The notes beneath the pieces are model-generated. The model was not told the origin of the DNA, did no database searches, and saw only the letters and a program-made list of their open reading frames with translations. The position numbers and the translations under genes are program-made. A DNA stretch of 64,000 nucleotides from Phocoena phocoena. Its lineage: Eukaryota > Chordata > Mammalia > Artiodactyla > Phocoenidae. Where the stretch lies: NCBI RefSeq assembly GCF_963924675.1, contig NC_089220.1, positions 116,390,697-116,454,696 of the forward strand, given 5' to 3'. This document shows, piece after piece, positions 1 to 12,700 of this stretch. Within the stretch, counting starts at the first letter, position 1; every line of letters starts with the position of its first letter.

Positions 1-461
1 GCAGCCAGTTCCACGTGATCTGAGGAAGGGCCGCTTAGCTGGGGTTGTGAGGGAAGCAAGGGAGACAGAGCCACAAGCTCGGCACCAGAGCCAGCTCAGG
101 CCCCAAACAGGGCTGCCCCACCCCTCGAGGCGCTCGCCCAGGCCCAGAGGCTGTAAACGTGACACACAGTCTGTGAGCTGCCTATGTCTGTAAACAAAGC
201 CCCACCTGATCACACAGGGGGCCGAGTGTAGCAATGCCTGGAGCCACTGTGCACGGAGCCTGCCACTCGCCCCGCACACCCAGTAAGAAAGCTTTCCCTG
301 GCTAAGGGCAGGTGACAGGTCTGTTTTAAATATGAGCTGTTCTCTCAAAGAAAGAAACCAAAAAGAGAAAAAACAACAAGGTCCATGAAGCTTCACATCC
401 TTAAGGCGTTCGTTGGCAGGAGCAGCAGGGGACCGCAGGGTCCAGCCTGCCCAGAGCCCTT
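1..461 (-). other. EDC3: EDC3 3'UTR, partial (runs off left edge)
   Basis: This lies directly downstream of the TAG on the minus strand. No AATAAA or ATTAAA on that strand was noticed here, so the poly(A) site is probably outside the window. The segment is GC-rich with no recognised repeat, as expected for exonic UTR. Confidence 0.75.
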
Positions 462-796
462 CTAGGCAGAGTGCAGTGGGATGACAAACTTGCAGCCAAA
501 GGGTGAGTGGTAGCTGATGCCCACCTCCTGGAATACCTGCTGGGGAATGCCGATGTCGCACAAATAGACACGGCCTGCGTGCTCCCCCAGAGGCAGAGGT
601 AAGCCCAGAGCCAGTGACCACTTGGCATCGATGCCCTGTTCGACTTCATGCACAGGAGGGTCTATGCTGAGTACTGGTGCCCGGTTCTGGTTGGCCCAGG
701 CCACGGCTGCTTTGTACCAGGGCTGATCCCGCAGGAAGGCATTCTCGGGACAATCCAGGCAGTTGATCACCAGGTCCACAGGGCTGGTGGGCAGAT
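462..796 (-). CDS. EDC3: EDC3 last coding exon (YjeF_N C-terminus, stop)
   Basis: Acceptor cctacag|AT at 797. Encodes residues 398-507, starting LPTSPVDLVINCLD and ending HSPFGCKFVIPLHSA, then TAG at 464-462. This finishes the YjeF_N domain. The motif APVLSIDPPVHEVEQG is in the expected place. The first codon (Asp397) is split with the previous exon. Confidence 0.97.
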
Positions 797-3700
797 CTGT
801 AGGTGGAAAGAGTGCCATCTGAAAACCCCTATCAAGTAGCAGCCCAGGCTGGCACTAGAACCATGGTGGCCCCCAAGAGTGTCTTGTTCAGACACCACTC
901 CAATGCCTCTCCAGAGAACAGCCTTCTCAAGGCTGGGTCAGTACTCAGGCCCCGGAAGTTCCAAGGCCTGGTTAGGCCGGGTGCTAGAGACCAAGGGCGT
1001 GTCAGCCCGATGGACCACTGTCCTCATGGAGCTCCCAGGCTGAAGCACTGTCCTGCTGGGTGTGCAGAGCTTCTCAGGACACAAGGCCCTTGCCTCCTCC
1101 GCATACCTGACTAACTCCCTGGTAAATTACAGGCTCTGGGAAGGTGGGCTCTACTGCCATGTCAGCCCTCGCAGGGAGACCGTGCCTCGGGCTCCGGAGA
1201 AATGGGCTGACTGCCATTTGCTGTCCGGCCCAAGAAGTGTGAGAGGCAAGGGCACGCTCATTCTACACCAGGCCGTCCTGCTTCAGACTGCCTGGCCCTG
1301 CGGCCCTCTCACTATCACGGTAATGAGTCCTTCTTGCGGCCCAACCTTAAGAACGGGGAAGGGATCTATCACTTCTCTCAGGGGTTTTAAAAGGCTTCTC
1401 TGCTCTAACCAGGCCTCTGGGACAGTGTAAGAACAGATATCTCAACAAGTATGTAAGCCTTGAGCAGCCCAAGAGGCTAAACTGAGACTAGTGGAAATCA
1501 GACCAAACTCAAAGGTGAGCATCCTCAGACTTGCCTCCTGGGGCAGTTGGGACAGAAAGGCTTGTGGGCAGCTAGACGAAGAACCAACTGCCTGGAAGAG
1601 GGCATCATGTTACAGATCTCAAGGGGGGAACCCACATACGAGAACCCCTCCCCAGGTCTCAGCCTTAAGTAATGACATATTGCAATTAGAGACTGATGGC
1701 TTCCTTACTCAGAACAGGCCACTACGGATGGAGGTGGTGGTGTCCCTGTGGGCCCTGAGGCTCTCAAGAGTGGGAGCGGCAGCTTATCTTCCGCATGCCC
1801 ACAGGAGGAGCCTGGCCTGAGAGTAACGGCAACCTAGAATGGCTTGCTGACATAGCTGAACACACCGTTCTTTCTTTACTTGCCTTTCAGGTACCAGGCC
1901 CTCTGGGTTTTCCTTCTCCTTCACTGACCACTCTTTCCCTGTCTCCTTAGCTGGTCTCTCAAGTCCCTGACTTCTATACAAAGAACTCAGTCTAACAACT
2001 TCTCTATCTAATCTCTCTTCCTAGGAGACATCTTATCCAGGCTCATTATGGCTTTAAATACCACCCAGACACTTGTAACTCCAGACCAGATCCCTTAACT
2101 CCAGACTCTTCTCCATCAATCAACATTTCCACCTGCATATCCAACAGGCATCTCTAACTGAGCTTCTGCTCTTCTTCCCCAAACCTCCCCCACCCCCAGC
2201 TCTTCCCATCTCAGTGATGGGACCTCCATCCTTCCAGTTACTCAGGCCAAAAACCTTGGAGTCATTCTTAACCCTTCCCTTTCTCTTGTCCCTTACACCC
2301 AATCTGTAAACTCTTATCTTCAATATTGCTTCAGAAACTAACCACCTTTCATCACTTCCACGCTGTCTTAGCCACCAACATTTCTCTCTCCAGTTATCAC
2401 AATAGCCTTAATAACTCTCTTTGTAAGCCTACAGTCTGCTCTCAAACAACAGCCATAATGATCATTTGGAACCCGATTTGGATTATATCTTTCTTCCACT
2501 AATTCCTCCAGTGACTCTCCATCTCACCCAGAGTAAAAATTCAAACCCTCACAGTGATCCACAGGCCCTTTATGACTGGACCCTGAAATGTCTAAGTCTG
2601 CTACCCTCCACCCAACCCTCCAACATTCCGTCTTCCTTCCCTGCCTGCTTTATTTGTCTCCATAACACTTACTGCCATGTGACCTGGAAGAGATATTACT
2701 TGTCATCTGTCCTAACCAGAATGTAAGCTCCACGGAAGCATGGATTAAGAAAAAAAATCTGGGACTTCCCTGGTGGCACGGTGGTTAAGACTCCATGCTC
2801 CCAATGCAGGGGGCCTGGGTTTGATCCCTGGTCTGGGAACTAGATCCCACATGCATGCCGCAACTAAGAGTTCGCATGCCACAACTAAGGAGCCCGCCTG
2901 CCACAGCTAAGACCCAATGCAACCAAATAAATAAATATTTTCTTAGAAAAAAAATCTATCGCCATATCCCCAGTGTCAAAAACAGTGCCCGTTCTGTAAA
3001 TATCTGTGAAATGAATAAATAGGTCCCCACCTCTCCATTTGAGTAGTGGGAGAAGGAGGAGGGTGAAAGGGATAGGAAGTAGGCAAGTCGACACCAAAGG
3101 TATTTATTTCCTTAGACACTAAGACTACTTACGGGCAAAGCATTCTTTACCCTTGTGGTGCTTTTCCACCTGTCACCACTGGGCGGCGCCGCCAGACCAA
3201 TGAAAGCACCGAGGACGGAGAGGGCCTCAGCCCAGCTCTGTGCAAGTGCTCACCTTTGAGGCTAGACACTTGTTGGCCCTGGGTCTTGCTGAAGAGAGAC
3301 AGTTCGTTGGTAATGGATTCCAGCATCTTCACGAAGTTGGGCAGGAAGAGGATGACCTGGACATCATGGTTGGCTAGGTGCCTCCCACAGCTGATACCCT
3401 GAGCCCCCTTCACATGGGGCCCACATAGCAGGGCCACCGTAGGCCTCTGGTGAACATTTTTGGGATTCAACCTGGAACAGAAGGCAAAGCAGCGTTACCA
3501 GCTGCAGACTTGCCAATCCCTTGCATCATATACCAGGCAAGTGCCTCTCGGCACCTACTGCTCTCAGAGTTCTCGCTAGTCCCAGGTTCCAGAGGGGGAT
3601 GGACAAAATCCACTGAAGGCCAGGTTTACAGGGTGGCACTCCCACTGTCCCACATACCGGTGTCATGTCATCTGCTGGGTCCTCTCATTAGGTAGTTCAC

Positions 3701-6700
3701 CCAGATCTTGTTCCATATGACACTGTTGCCAGAACATTGCTTTCTGACCAAGAACACTTACTGTTCTCACCGTATGACCTATTAGGTCCAAACTCTTCTT
3801 AGAAAAGAGGCTTTTCTAACTCTGCAGCCTTCTTTGCTCTTCTTCCCCAACATGTCTGCTCCACTGCAGGAACACTGGTCTCATCAATCTCGGCTGCCCG
3901 TGTAAGGTTCTTTCTTGCTTCTGCTCAAACTATTTCCCCTGCCCAGAAACCCCTTCACTTGTGAAACTCTGACCCACCCCTTTTACGATTACTCTGCCTC
4001 AACTCCTAAGACACTCACAGCAAGTACCAAAGACGGTAGTTCTAAATCATCCTCAATCAGTTGCCAGTCCAAGTTCTCTTTACTGAGCTGCCAGTAAGCT
4101 AATAAGGGCAATGGTGTAGATACTAACAGTACCTATTTCATAGGACGCTGGGTGGATGAATGGATGTAAAGCACTTGTAACAGGAGCCGACACACAAAGT
4201 ACTCAATCGATGCTGGCACTGTTACACTACTGGTCACAGAGGAGGCAGCAGGCAGGCTAGGGGCTTCCCGGCCTCCTAGGCTGGTAGCGGCCTTGGACAC
4301 CCACTTCCTGATGAAGTCACTTCCAGCTTCCTGCCGTTCAAAGTTGAGACCTCTCTGGTCTCAGAAAAGCCACAAGTAAGGAGGTTTAGAGGATTAGCCC
4401 TAGAGCTGTGCCTGACTCAGTCTGCCCCCAGGGCAGGAAGGGAAGGGGAGATGAACAGCAAGAAAGAGGCTTAGGCCCCTGCTTAGGGGCGGAGCAGTGA
4501 CAGTCACTTACTCTTTTTCCCCAAAGAGAGGAAGACAGATGTTGTCAAGCCAAAGAGGAAACCCCCACTCCCCAAATAAATTTGGGGCAATCTGGTAATG
4601 TACTTTACATATACACCGAGTCATTCATTTCCCTCACCATGTTTGCATCTTACGGAAATATGACGAGTACTTCTCCCTTCACGCAGATACTGTGGAGTTC
4701 TGGCATCTGACTCACCCGTGTCTGTTCCCTAAATGGACTCTCCCTCTCACAGAGGCATCCCCATCAGAGGACTCAAAACGGACCACGGCACCCACATACC
4801 CAACGGCAGGGTCAGAGTATAGGCACTGCAGACCTGGCCCCACCGTGAACCAGCAATGTCACGTGGGCCAAGTTTTTCTGCTCTCTGAGCCTTAGCTTTG
4901 CTCATCTTAAAACCTGGGTTACTATTTACCTTCGAGGTGAAGCTATGAGGATCAGATTAAATGCTGTTGTGAAAGCACAGTGCAAAAATGCATGGTACTT
5001 GACACACATGAAACTGATTACCGTGGTATCTTTCTCAAAGGAAAACCAGCAACTGCTGCAAACGACAGGAGATGGCCCTTCTGAGAGTTCAGACACTGAA
5101 AGAACAGACAGGCGCAAGGACAGCCAACTCCAAGAAGCTGACTAGAGGAATGTGACTTGGGGAGGACATTCAGATCCTGCCCCCAAACTGCTGGGAAGCC
5201 ACTTAATGGCCTCAAATACTCCCAGGAAGAGGTTATTCCTCAAGTTGCCCCAATGGCTGCTCTGGGAGAAGGTTCAACGGTCATCAGACCCAAGGGCAGG
5301 ATACTCCTTCAGAGAGCAGCTTGCACTACTTCCTCCTTTGCGGTCTCCAACTGGCTCTTTCCTGGCAGAGGAGAGGCCAGGGAACCAGGCTGGGAAGCAG
5401 GCCTAAATCAAGGGACAAGGAGGAATGAACACAATGCTACAGGGTGAGGGGAGAGGAGAAGCCAGGAGGGGAAATCTCACAGCCAGCGTGGATCACTTTA
5501 GACACCACTCTCCCGCAAGGCTACCAAAGTCCTCCTCTTTATTGACAAATACAGCAGATACCTGTCAACTCTAATTGTGCTTGCGCTCTCAGCATCGCCA
5601 TTGCTGACCACCCCTTTATTCCTCAAACACCATTCCTTTGGTTCTTAAACACTACCCTCTTGGTTCTCTTACCTCTCGGGCTTTAAACTTTCTTAGCTAG
5701 TTTGGAAGGCTCCTCATCTCTTAACTCTGCTTTAATGCTAATGTTCCCCAGAATTCCACCCTGGGCCCTTTCCTCCCTTTACACCCTCTCCTTAGAGGAG
5801 CTTGCCTATTCTTATACCATGTATCAGATGATGACTTCCAGATCTTTATCTTCTGCTCAGACCTTTTTCTAAACTTCAGATCCCGACTGCCAATGGTTTA
5901 CTGGATGTCTCACAGGCCTCCTAAACCCAACATATCCAAAACAAAATCCACCATCTCCCCCAAACCTGCTCCTCTTCCCACGTTCCTTATCACAGTGAAT
6001 GCTATCACTAGCCAACCAGATGTCCATGCTAGAACGCTTTAAGTTCAGTGATCACCGACACTTCACTTTCTATCACCTTCCATATCCATTCAATACCCTG
6101 CCCTGCTGATCTTACCTTTAAAAATTCCCTCATCCACCCACTTCTCTGATCCCTACTTCCCTGCTTGGGGCCACCATCACCTGGCCCCTGGCTCAGTTTT
6201 CTAACTGGTCTCATGGCCCCAGTCTTGCCTCCTCCTTTAATCTACTTGGCCAAAGTCACCTTTTTGAAACACAAGACTAATCACGTTACAGCACTACTGA
6301 AATCCCTTTAGCAGCTCCCTGCCTCTCAGCTGTACCAAAGCCCTACTTTCCAGCCACACAAAATGACTTATGGATCCACGGTCTCCTGATCCTTTCTGCC
6401 CTCGGCACACGCTTGTTACTTTTCCCCCTTGCTCTGTAGGACTCAGTTTGGATGTCACTGCTCTAGGAAGGGTGAGTGGCTTCTCCAGCCTGGAGTAGAA
6501 ATGTGGCTTCCTGGAGAGGCTTCTGTTTCCTCGACCACAGCACTGGACTTTCTGGAGACCTCACTAGGCTACTGGAGGACAGGAGCAGTATTTTCTTATT
6601 CTTTGTATCCCTAGCCCTAGCACAAGGTCTGGTACATGGTATCAGTAAACATCCACAAAACTAAGCACTGCCCCTGATATAGCAGCCTAAAAGGGCAAGT

Positions 6701-9700
6701 GGAAAGGTACCAAAGTCTAGCTCTTATACCCAGCTGTCAGGGTTATTCTAGAAGCTCTCAGATATGGAACTCAGGATTGATTTTCACCCCAGCCCTCTGA
6801 GTGAATGGCGAGTTCCAAAGGCTGGGTCTCTGAAGGTTCTTAGAAAGCAAGCCTCTGGTAGTCAGCAGGGGTCTGAGAGTCAGCTGTTACCACGAAGGAA
6901 GGATCAAAGGGTGGTTTGCTGGGAGAAGAATGAGGACTTCCAGGACAAGGGTGAGAGAGGCAAACAAAAACCTTGTAGCATCCCGGAAAGTGACTTCACA
7001 GAGGTACTCACGTTAGAGGAGCGGCCACGGTCTGATGAACTCTGTGCGCGACGCACGGTGGTGGTGCTGAGGCAGAGCCGCATCACCCCACACTCAGCCC
7101 CCACCGGTCTGGAGGCATTTACCTGTTGGGTCCTCCGAGTAGGGTCAGTGCCATCTGACTGGCACACACGCCTGTCATCTCCAGTCTCCGCTCCAGAGTC
7201 AAGCCATGCTTCTCAGCCACAGACAACAGCTTTTTATGCAGCTCATAGGAAATACTTGGGACAACCAGGCCAGAGTCTGCAGTTTGAAAGGAGGTGAGGA
7301 AAAAGGGCAAGTGACTACAGGAAACCAGCTCCACAAGTGGGTGTAGTTGATCTGTGAAAGCCAAGACTTTAAGACTGACCCTCCCCAGCCCACCTGCCTA
7401 ATCTGGGACTTAGGCATGCTATGCAGCTCTCCACAGAGCTCCAGCAGTGCGTGGGGAACTGAGCAACAACCCGTTCAGGTTACCACAGAGCAGGGATGAA
7501 CTTAAACTCTTAGAAGTGTAGCTTTAGACCACAAAGGCCAAATCCATGAAGATGTATTTGGTACTATCAAGAAAAGGCTGCAATCTATCAACCGCATTAG
7601 AAGAAAACATGCTTTTCTCAAAGTGGGGGAAATGCCATTCCCGGCAGTGAGGTTTTCCTCACAAGCAGACCCCTTATCCTTCCCCAGAGTGGAACAGACA
7701 CTAGCTAACCCCTCCTGACCCTCTTGGTCCCTGCTGTTCAATTTCAAGGCAGGATGACTTGTTCATCCCATCTGCTCCCCACATCTTCTTCCTCCTACTG
7801 TCCTCTACTTAGCCCTTCCTTTTGGCTGAAGAAATTCAACTAGGAACTTGCTTTCTTAAATAATTTTGTCATTTTCTCCCCAATACTCTTACCACAGGGA
7901 AAGAGTACACGGAAAGTAACCTATGGCTTGCTTTAAGCTACTCAGAAGAATCTTCTACTCACCATAAACAAACAGAACTCTATAAAGGTTAGGGAGAATC
8001 ACAGTCATTGAACGTACACCATGGAAAGTACTGATACCTGGTTTTACAAGGTCAAAGTCTGCAGCAGCTGGGTACACTTGAAGGAGTCCACAGTATTATA
8101 CGTATCAGTAGCAAGGTGCCGTTTCAGGGCCCAGAAAACCAGGACAGGAAAGAAACAGCAAAGTCAAAAATTGTGATCTTTTGCCTTGACAACTAATGCC
8201 ATCTTACAAAGGCTAAAGTCACTGGGCTGGCCCCAAGGGAGCAAACCCTCTGCCAAACAGCCCCATGCGGCCTCACTGGCAGACCAAGAAACACAGATTC
8301 CAATCAGCAAGTCATCGTGGGATTGCATGTAATTAGTTTTGTCTGGCTGGATCACATGCCTTTTCAGATCCTGTGTCCTCATCTATACTGGACTGCAAAC
8401 TCCTCAAAGTAGGGAAATAAGCCTCTTACCTCCTCAGCCCCCACCTCAGTTATACTGTCCCAGCTGTAGTTATTTACCAATAGAGGCAAGTTCTCATCAG
8501 GTACTCAAACGTATAAATGATGCAAACCTACTGCTATTTGTAGTGTGGCTTACTTAACTCTAAGGCAGAAGTTTTCAGAAAGCGCGCCATCATCCTGTTG
8601 GTTCCAGAACCCTGTACAGAAAAACTTTTCTTCCTCACTGATCCTTTCGGGAGAAATTTCTTGAGGTTCTTTCTGTCAGATATCCAATCCTTCCTACGTG
8701 GATTCTTAAAACCACACAGAATTAGGCTGTGGCTATACATTTTAACAACAGAAATCCAAGGATAAAGACTGAACTTAAAGCACCCACGTCTGTATCCTTT
8801 CAAGGGAAGGCAAAATAATAATAACTTAATGTAATAATAAAATAAAAACCATCTCCATGTCAAAATTCACACTATCCTGTCGGTTAATTGACCCCTTCCA
8901 CCTGTATGAGTCCTACTCCTGCCTGGGGCAGACAACGAACAGTGAGCTTTGCCTCTCCCCTCCCCCTTTGTGAAATGTCAGTCATTGATATCCCGGATGC
9001 TGATGCTGGAGGCTGTAGCCTCACCCTGACCTTGCTCTGATTAAAAGAGCCATTTCTTATGACCTGCTCCAGACATGCATACGTTATCAGAACTAATTAG
9101 GAACCACTGATAGCAGTGTGAAAAAGCTGAATGAATTCTCAGGAGTCCTAAGCCACTAACAACCCTAAACCTGTCAGACAAGTCATGCACCTGCCTACTT
9201 CAAACACCCTCTTCACCTGCAGAGTCACGCAAGGGAGAGCTTTCCCTCAAGTCCGTGCGTTTCTTCACCTACGTACTCCCTTCCTGGTGAATTTGAAACA
9301 GGTCAGGGCAGTGAGTCTTGGGCCTGCCACCCCACTAATCAAACTTTCTTTCTGGGACTAGGTCTTGTGCTGTGCGTATAGGCACCCCCTCTCTGGTTCT
9401 GAGGGCTCTCTGGGGGCAGGCTGAGTGTTTTCTGCTACCTTTCTCCTCAGTCTTAGGGGTACAAAACTCATGGCACAGGCGGAGAGTTGACTCCACTCTG
9501 GCTGGCTGAATGCTGCAGCTGGAAACTGTGTGTCTATTACAGCTCACTGATTTGTGCTGCATGGAAGGGGTCCTGTTGATGAACTGGCATGTTTGGTAGC
9601 CTAGGGAAAGGTATGGCCAGGAATCCTTTCTTCTTAGTCTGCCGGTCGCAGGGTCTAGGACTTCACTGTATTCTACTCTGTATCTCTGAAAGGAACATGC

Positions 9701-12700
9701 TAGCACCACAAAATGTTCCTTTTCAACATTTACACACAGAGTCCAACCAGTCAGACTGGCTTATCAGAAACAGGCAGAGGGAATAAAATAAACTCCAAAG
9801 GAAGGGAACCAAGAGCATAGCGTGTAAACTGCAAACAATAACATCGCCAAAGCCTGAACATGGGCCAAGCCCAATTATGTTTCGGTTGGAAGGTGGATCT
9901 TTATTGTTTGGGAACCAAGGCAGTAACATTAGTTGGTAGGGCTTCTCTTAATATTAATATGTACTTTAGAGCTGTCAGTGAAACAAGAGAGAGATATAAT
10001 TATAGCCAGTTCGTGACAAGCAGAGCACTTCTTAGGATCTGATTAATCTTAGGATATCAAGGAAAACGGCTTAAGCACACCCAGTACAGGCCAAGAGAGA
10101 AGATGCCTCCTCCCCGCACAGCTCATTCCACAGCTTGAAGCAGGGCCACGGAGCCTCGTGTGCTGCCCCTTCTTCATGTCTTTGTCACTTCCGCACTGCT
10201 CCTTACAGTACATACTATTTGGGGCCTTTCCCTCCCTTACGGACACATATGCATGTCCTCACACCCTCCATCGCACTTGCCCACCCTCAAGACACCTTCT
10301 AGCACCATGTCTAAGCCTTCCCCCGCAGCCTCTGCATGTACATTCCCTCCCTGTCCTTCCTACCTCCCAGCCTTTCTGTTGTGTAACAAGGCTCCCACAA
10401 CAAAGTGTCATCTCAAATCCAAACTCAGTCCTCACACTGGCATGGACTTTTAGTTGGAAAGGCTGTGCGTATCCTATGTCTTATCAATGAGGAGCACAGC
10501 CCATTACTGGGCATGGGGATTTCTCCAGGACTATGAATTCTGATTCCATTCTGTGGTGGTCACACAACTGGGTGGCGATATCAGACGAGTTCTTTTTTGG
10601 AGTATAAAACAACTGGTAAACTCATACCTTTAGACCCAATGTACAGCGAGCCCCTGTAGATTTATATTAAGGTTGCCACAAAATGCAATTTGGTGTCAAG
10701 AGTACCTTTGAAAGAAGAATTTATTACGAGAAACCTAAATACCCCTAGTACTCTTCACTGGGGTCCACAAGGCATCCCGTGATCTGGCCCCTGTGTACTT
10801 CAGCCCCTTTACCTCGGGCCTCAACCTGCACCACGCTCTGGGCATCGGGGCTGCCTTCTGGTTCCTCAGTACTCCAGGTTCCTCCCCGCCTCAGGAAGCA
10901 CGTCCCCTCACGTGCTTTCCCTCTTCCGGCACTCTCTTCTCTCTTCCAATGCTCCCTGACACCACACATGGCAGGCTCCTCATTCTTCAGGTCTCAGTTT
11001 AAATATCCCTCAGTCTCAGCATGCTGCCTACCTGCTTCACTGTACTTAATACAACTTGTAAATAACTCTTAATACAACTTGTAAATAACTCTTTTTCCTT
11101 TTGGACTATCTACTCTGCTAAACTGTAAGCTCCCTGAGGGCAGTAACTGTGTCTGTCTTGTTCACTGCTGTATCTCCTTCCTCTCCACTGTGCCTTCAGT
11201 GCACAATGCCTAGTGGAGGGGCTACATAAATGTGTTGAATTAAAGAATGAATGTGAAGGAAACCTGTATAACAGCCTCAGGGCACTCCTCTCTGCAGCTG
11301 GGTAAGAGTCCAGCTATAACCAAAGGCAAGTGTGGGTAAGATGTTTCTGACTCTTTCCCCACTTCTTCCTTCCCCCATTAACAACTAGAACAACCTCCTA
11401 TCCACACTGGACCTCATTCCCTCAGGTTAAAGCTCTACTGGAACAAGCTTTGGACTCAAGAGGTAAAGGACTTCCTGACAAGATTACTCACTAATTACAA
11501 AGGGGAAAAGTATCTTTACAAGGAAGAAAGCTGTTGGACAACACCTTACCGAGAGATCAAACTAGCCTCAGTGATGGGACAAAGTGACGCTGTGTACTGT
11601 ATGATGTAATGCTCCAAGAGAGACAGAGTCCCACCAAAATCCTGGAAAAAAGGTTTAACGCGAATCACATCAAAAGGAAACAATCAATAAATCAAAACCA
11701 ATGGTTATTCTGCAAATCAACTGGCCTAGACTCTTCACAAATGTCAATATCAAAAAAGACACCAAAAGTTGTGGGAACTGTCCTGGTTAAAGGAAATGAA
11801 AGAGATCTGACAACTACATGTAATATGCAATGGCTGATTAAAAATACAACTATAGGGACTTCCCTAGTGGCGCAGTGGTTAAGAATCTACCTGCCAATGC
11901 AGGGGACACGGGTTCGAGCCCTGGTCCGGGAAGATCCCACGTGCTGAGGAGCAGCTAAGCCCGTGTGCCACAACTACCGAGCCTGCGCTCCAGAGCCCGC
12001 GAGCCACAACTACTGAAGCCCGTGCACCTAGAGCCCGTGCTCTGCAACAAAAGAAGCCACTGCAATGAGAAGCCTGCACACCGCAACAGAGAGTAGCCCC
12101 CGCTCACTGCAGCTAGAGAAAGCCTGCGCACAGCAGTGAAGACCCAACGCAGCCAAAAAATAAATGAGTTAAAAAAAAAACAACAACAACTATAAAGGAC
12201 GTGATTGGGACAACTGGAAAGCTCTGCATATGGAATTAAATAATACTTCTGTATTAATTTTAAATTTCCTGAGAGCAATCTTGCAGTGTGCCTGTAGAGA
12301 GCAACATCCTACCGCATACATACGGAAGTATTTAGGGGTGAGATGTAATGAGTGCATCTAAATCTCAAGTTGTTCAGGGGTGTGTGTGTGTGTGTGTGTG
12401 TGCATTTATATAAAGTAAATGTGGCAAAATGTTAACTGGTGAGTCTAAATGAAGGACATATGGTTGTTCATTATACTATTCTAGCACCTTTTCTGAAAGT
12501 TTGAATTTTTTTACTCAATATAAAAAGTTGGAGAGAAAAAAGAGTAAAGTGCCTCCAAATGTGATCAACAAATGTTTGCAGAGTAATAATACATCAAGCC
12601 AGTGGTGGTCGGGGGGAATGGCAGGAAACAGAATAAATAAAAAGAATATGAAAACAAACCACATTCCCAGTCTTACAACCTAGCTGGAAACAAAAAATAC

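Noticed and set aside
6764..7297. A 177-codon plus-strand open frame
   Set aside because: It is opposite the EDC3 exon at 7123-7276 and shows no domain or splice support.
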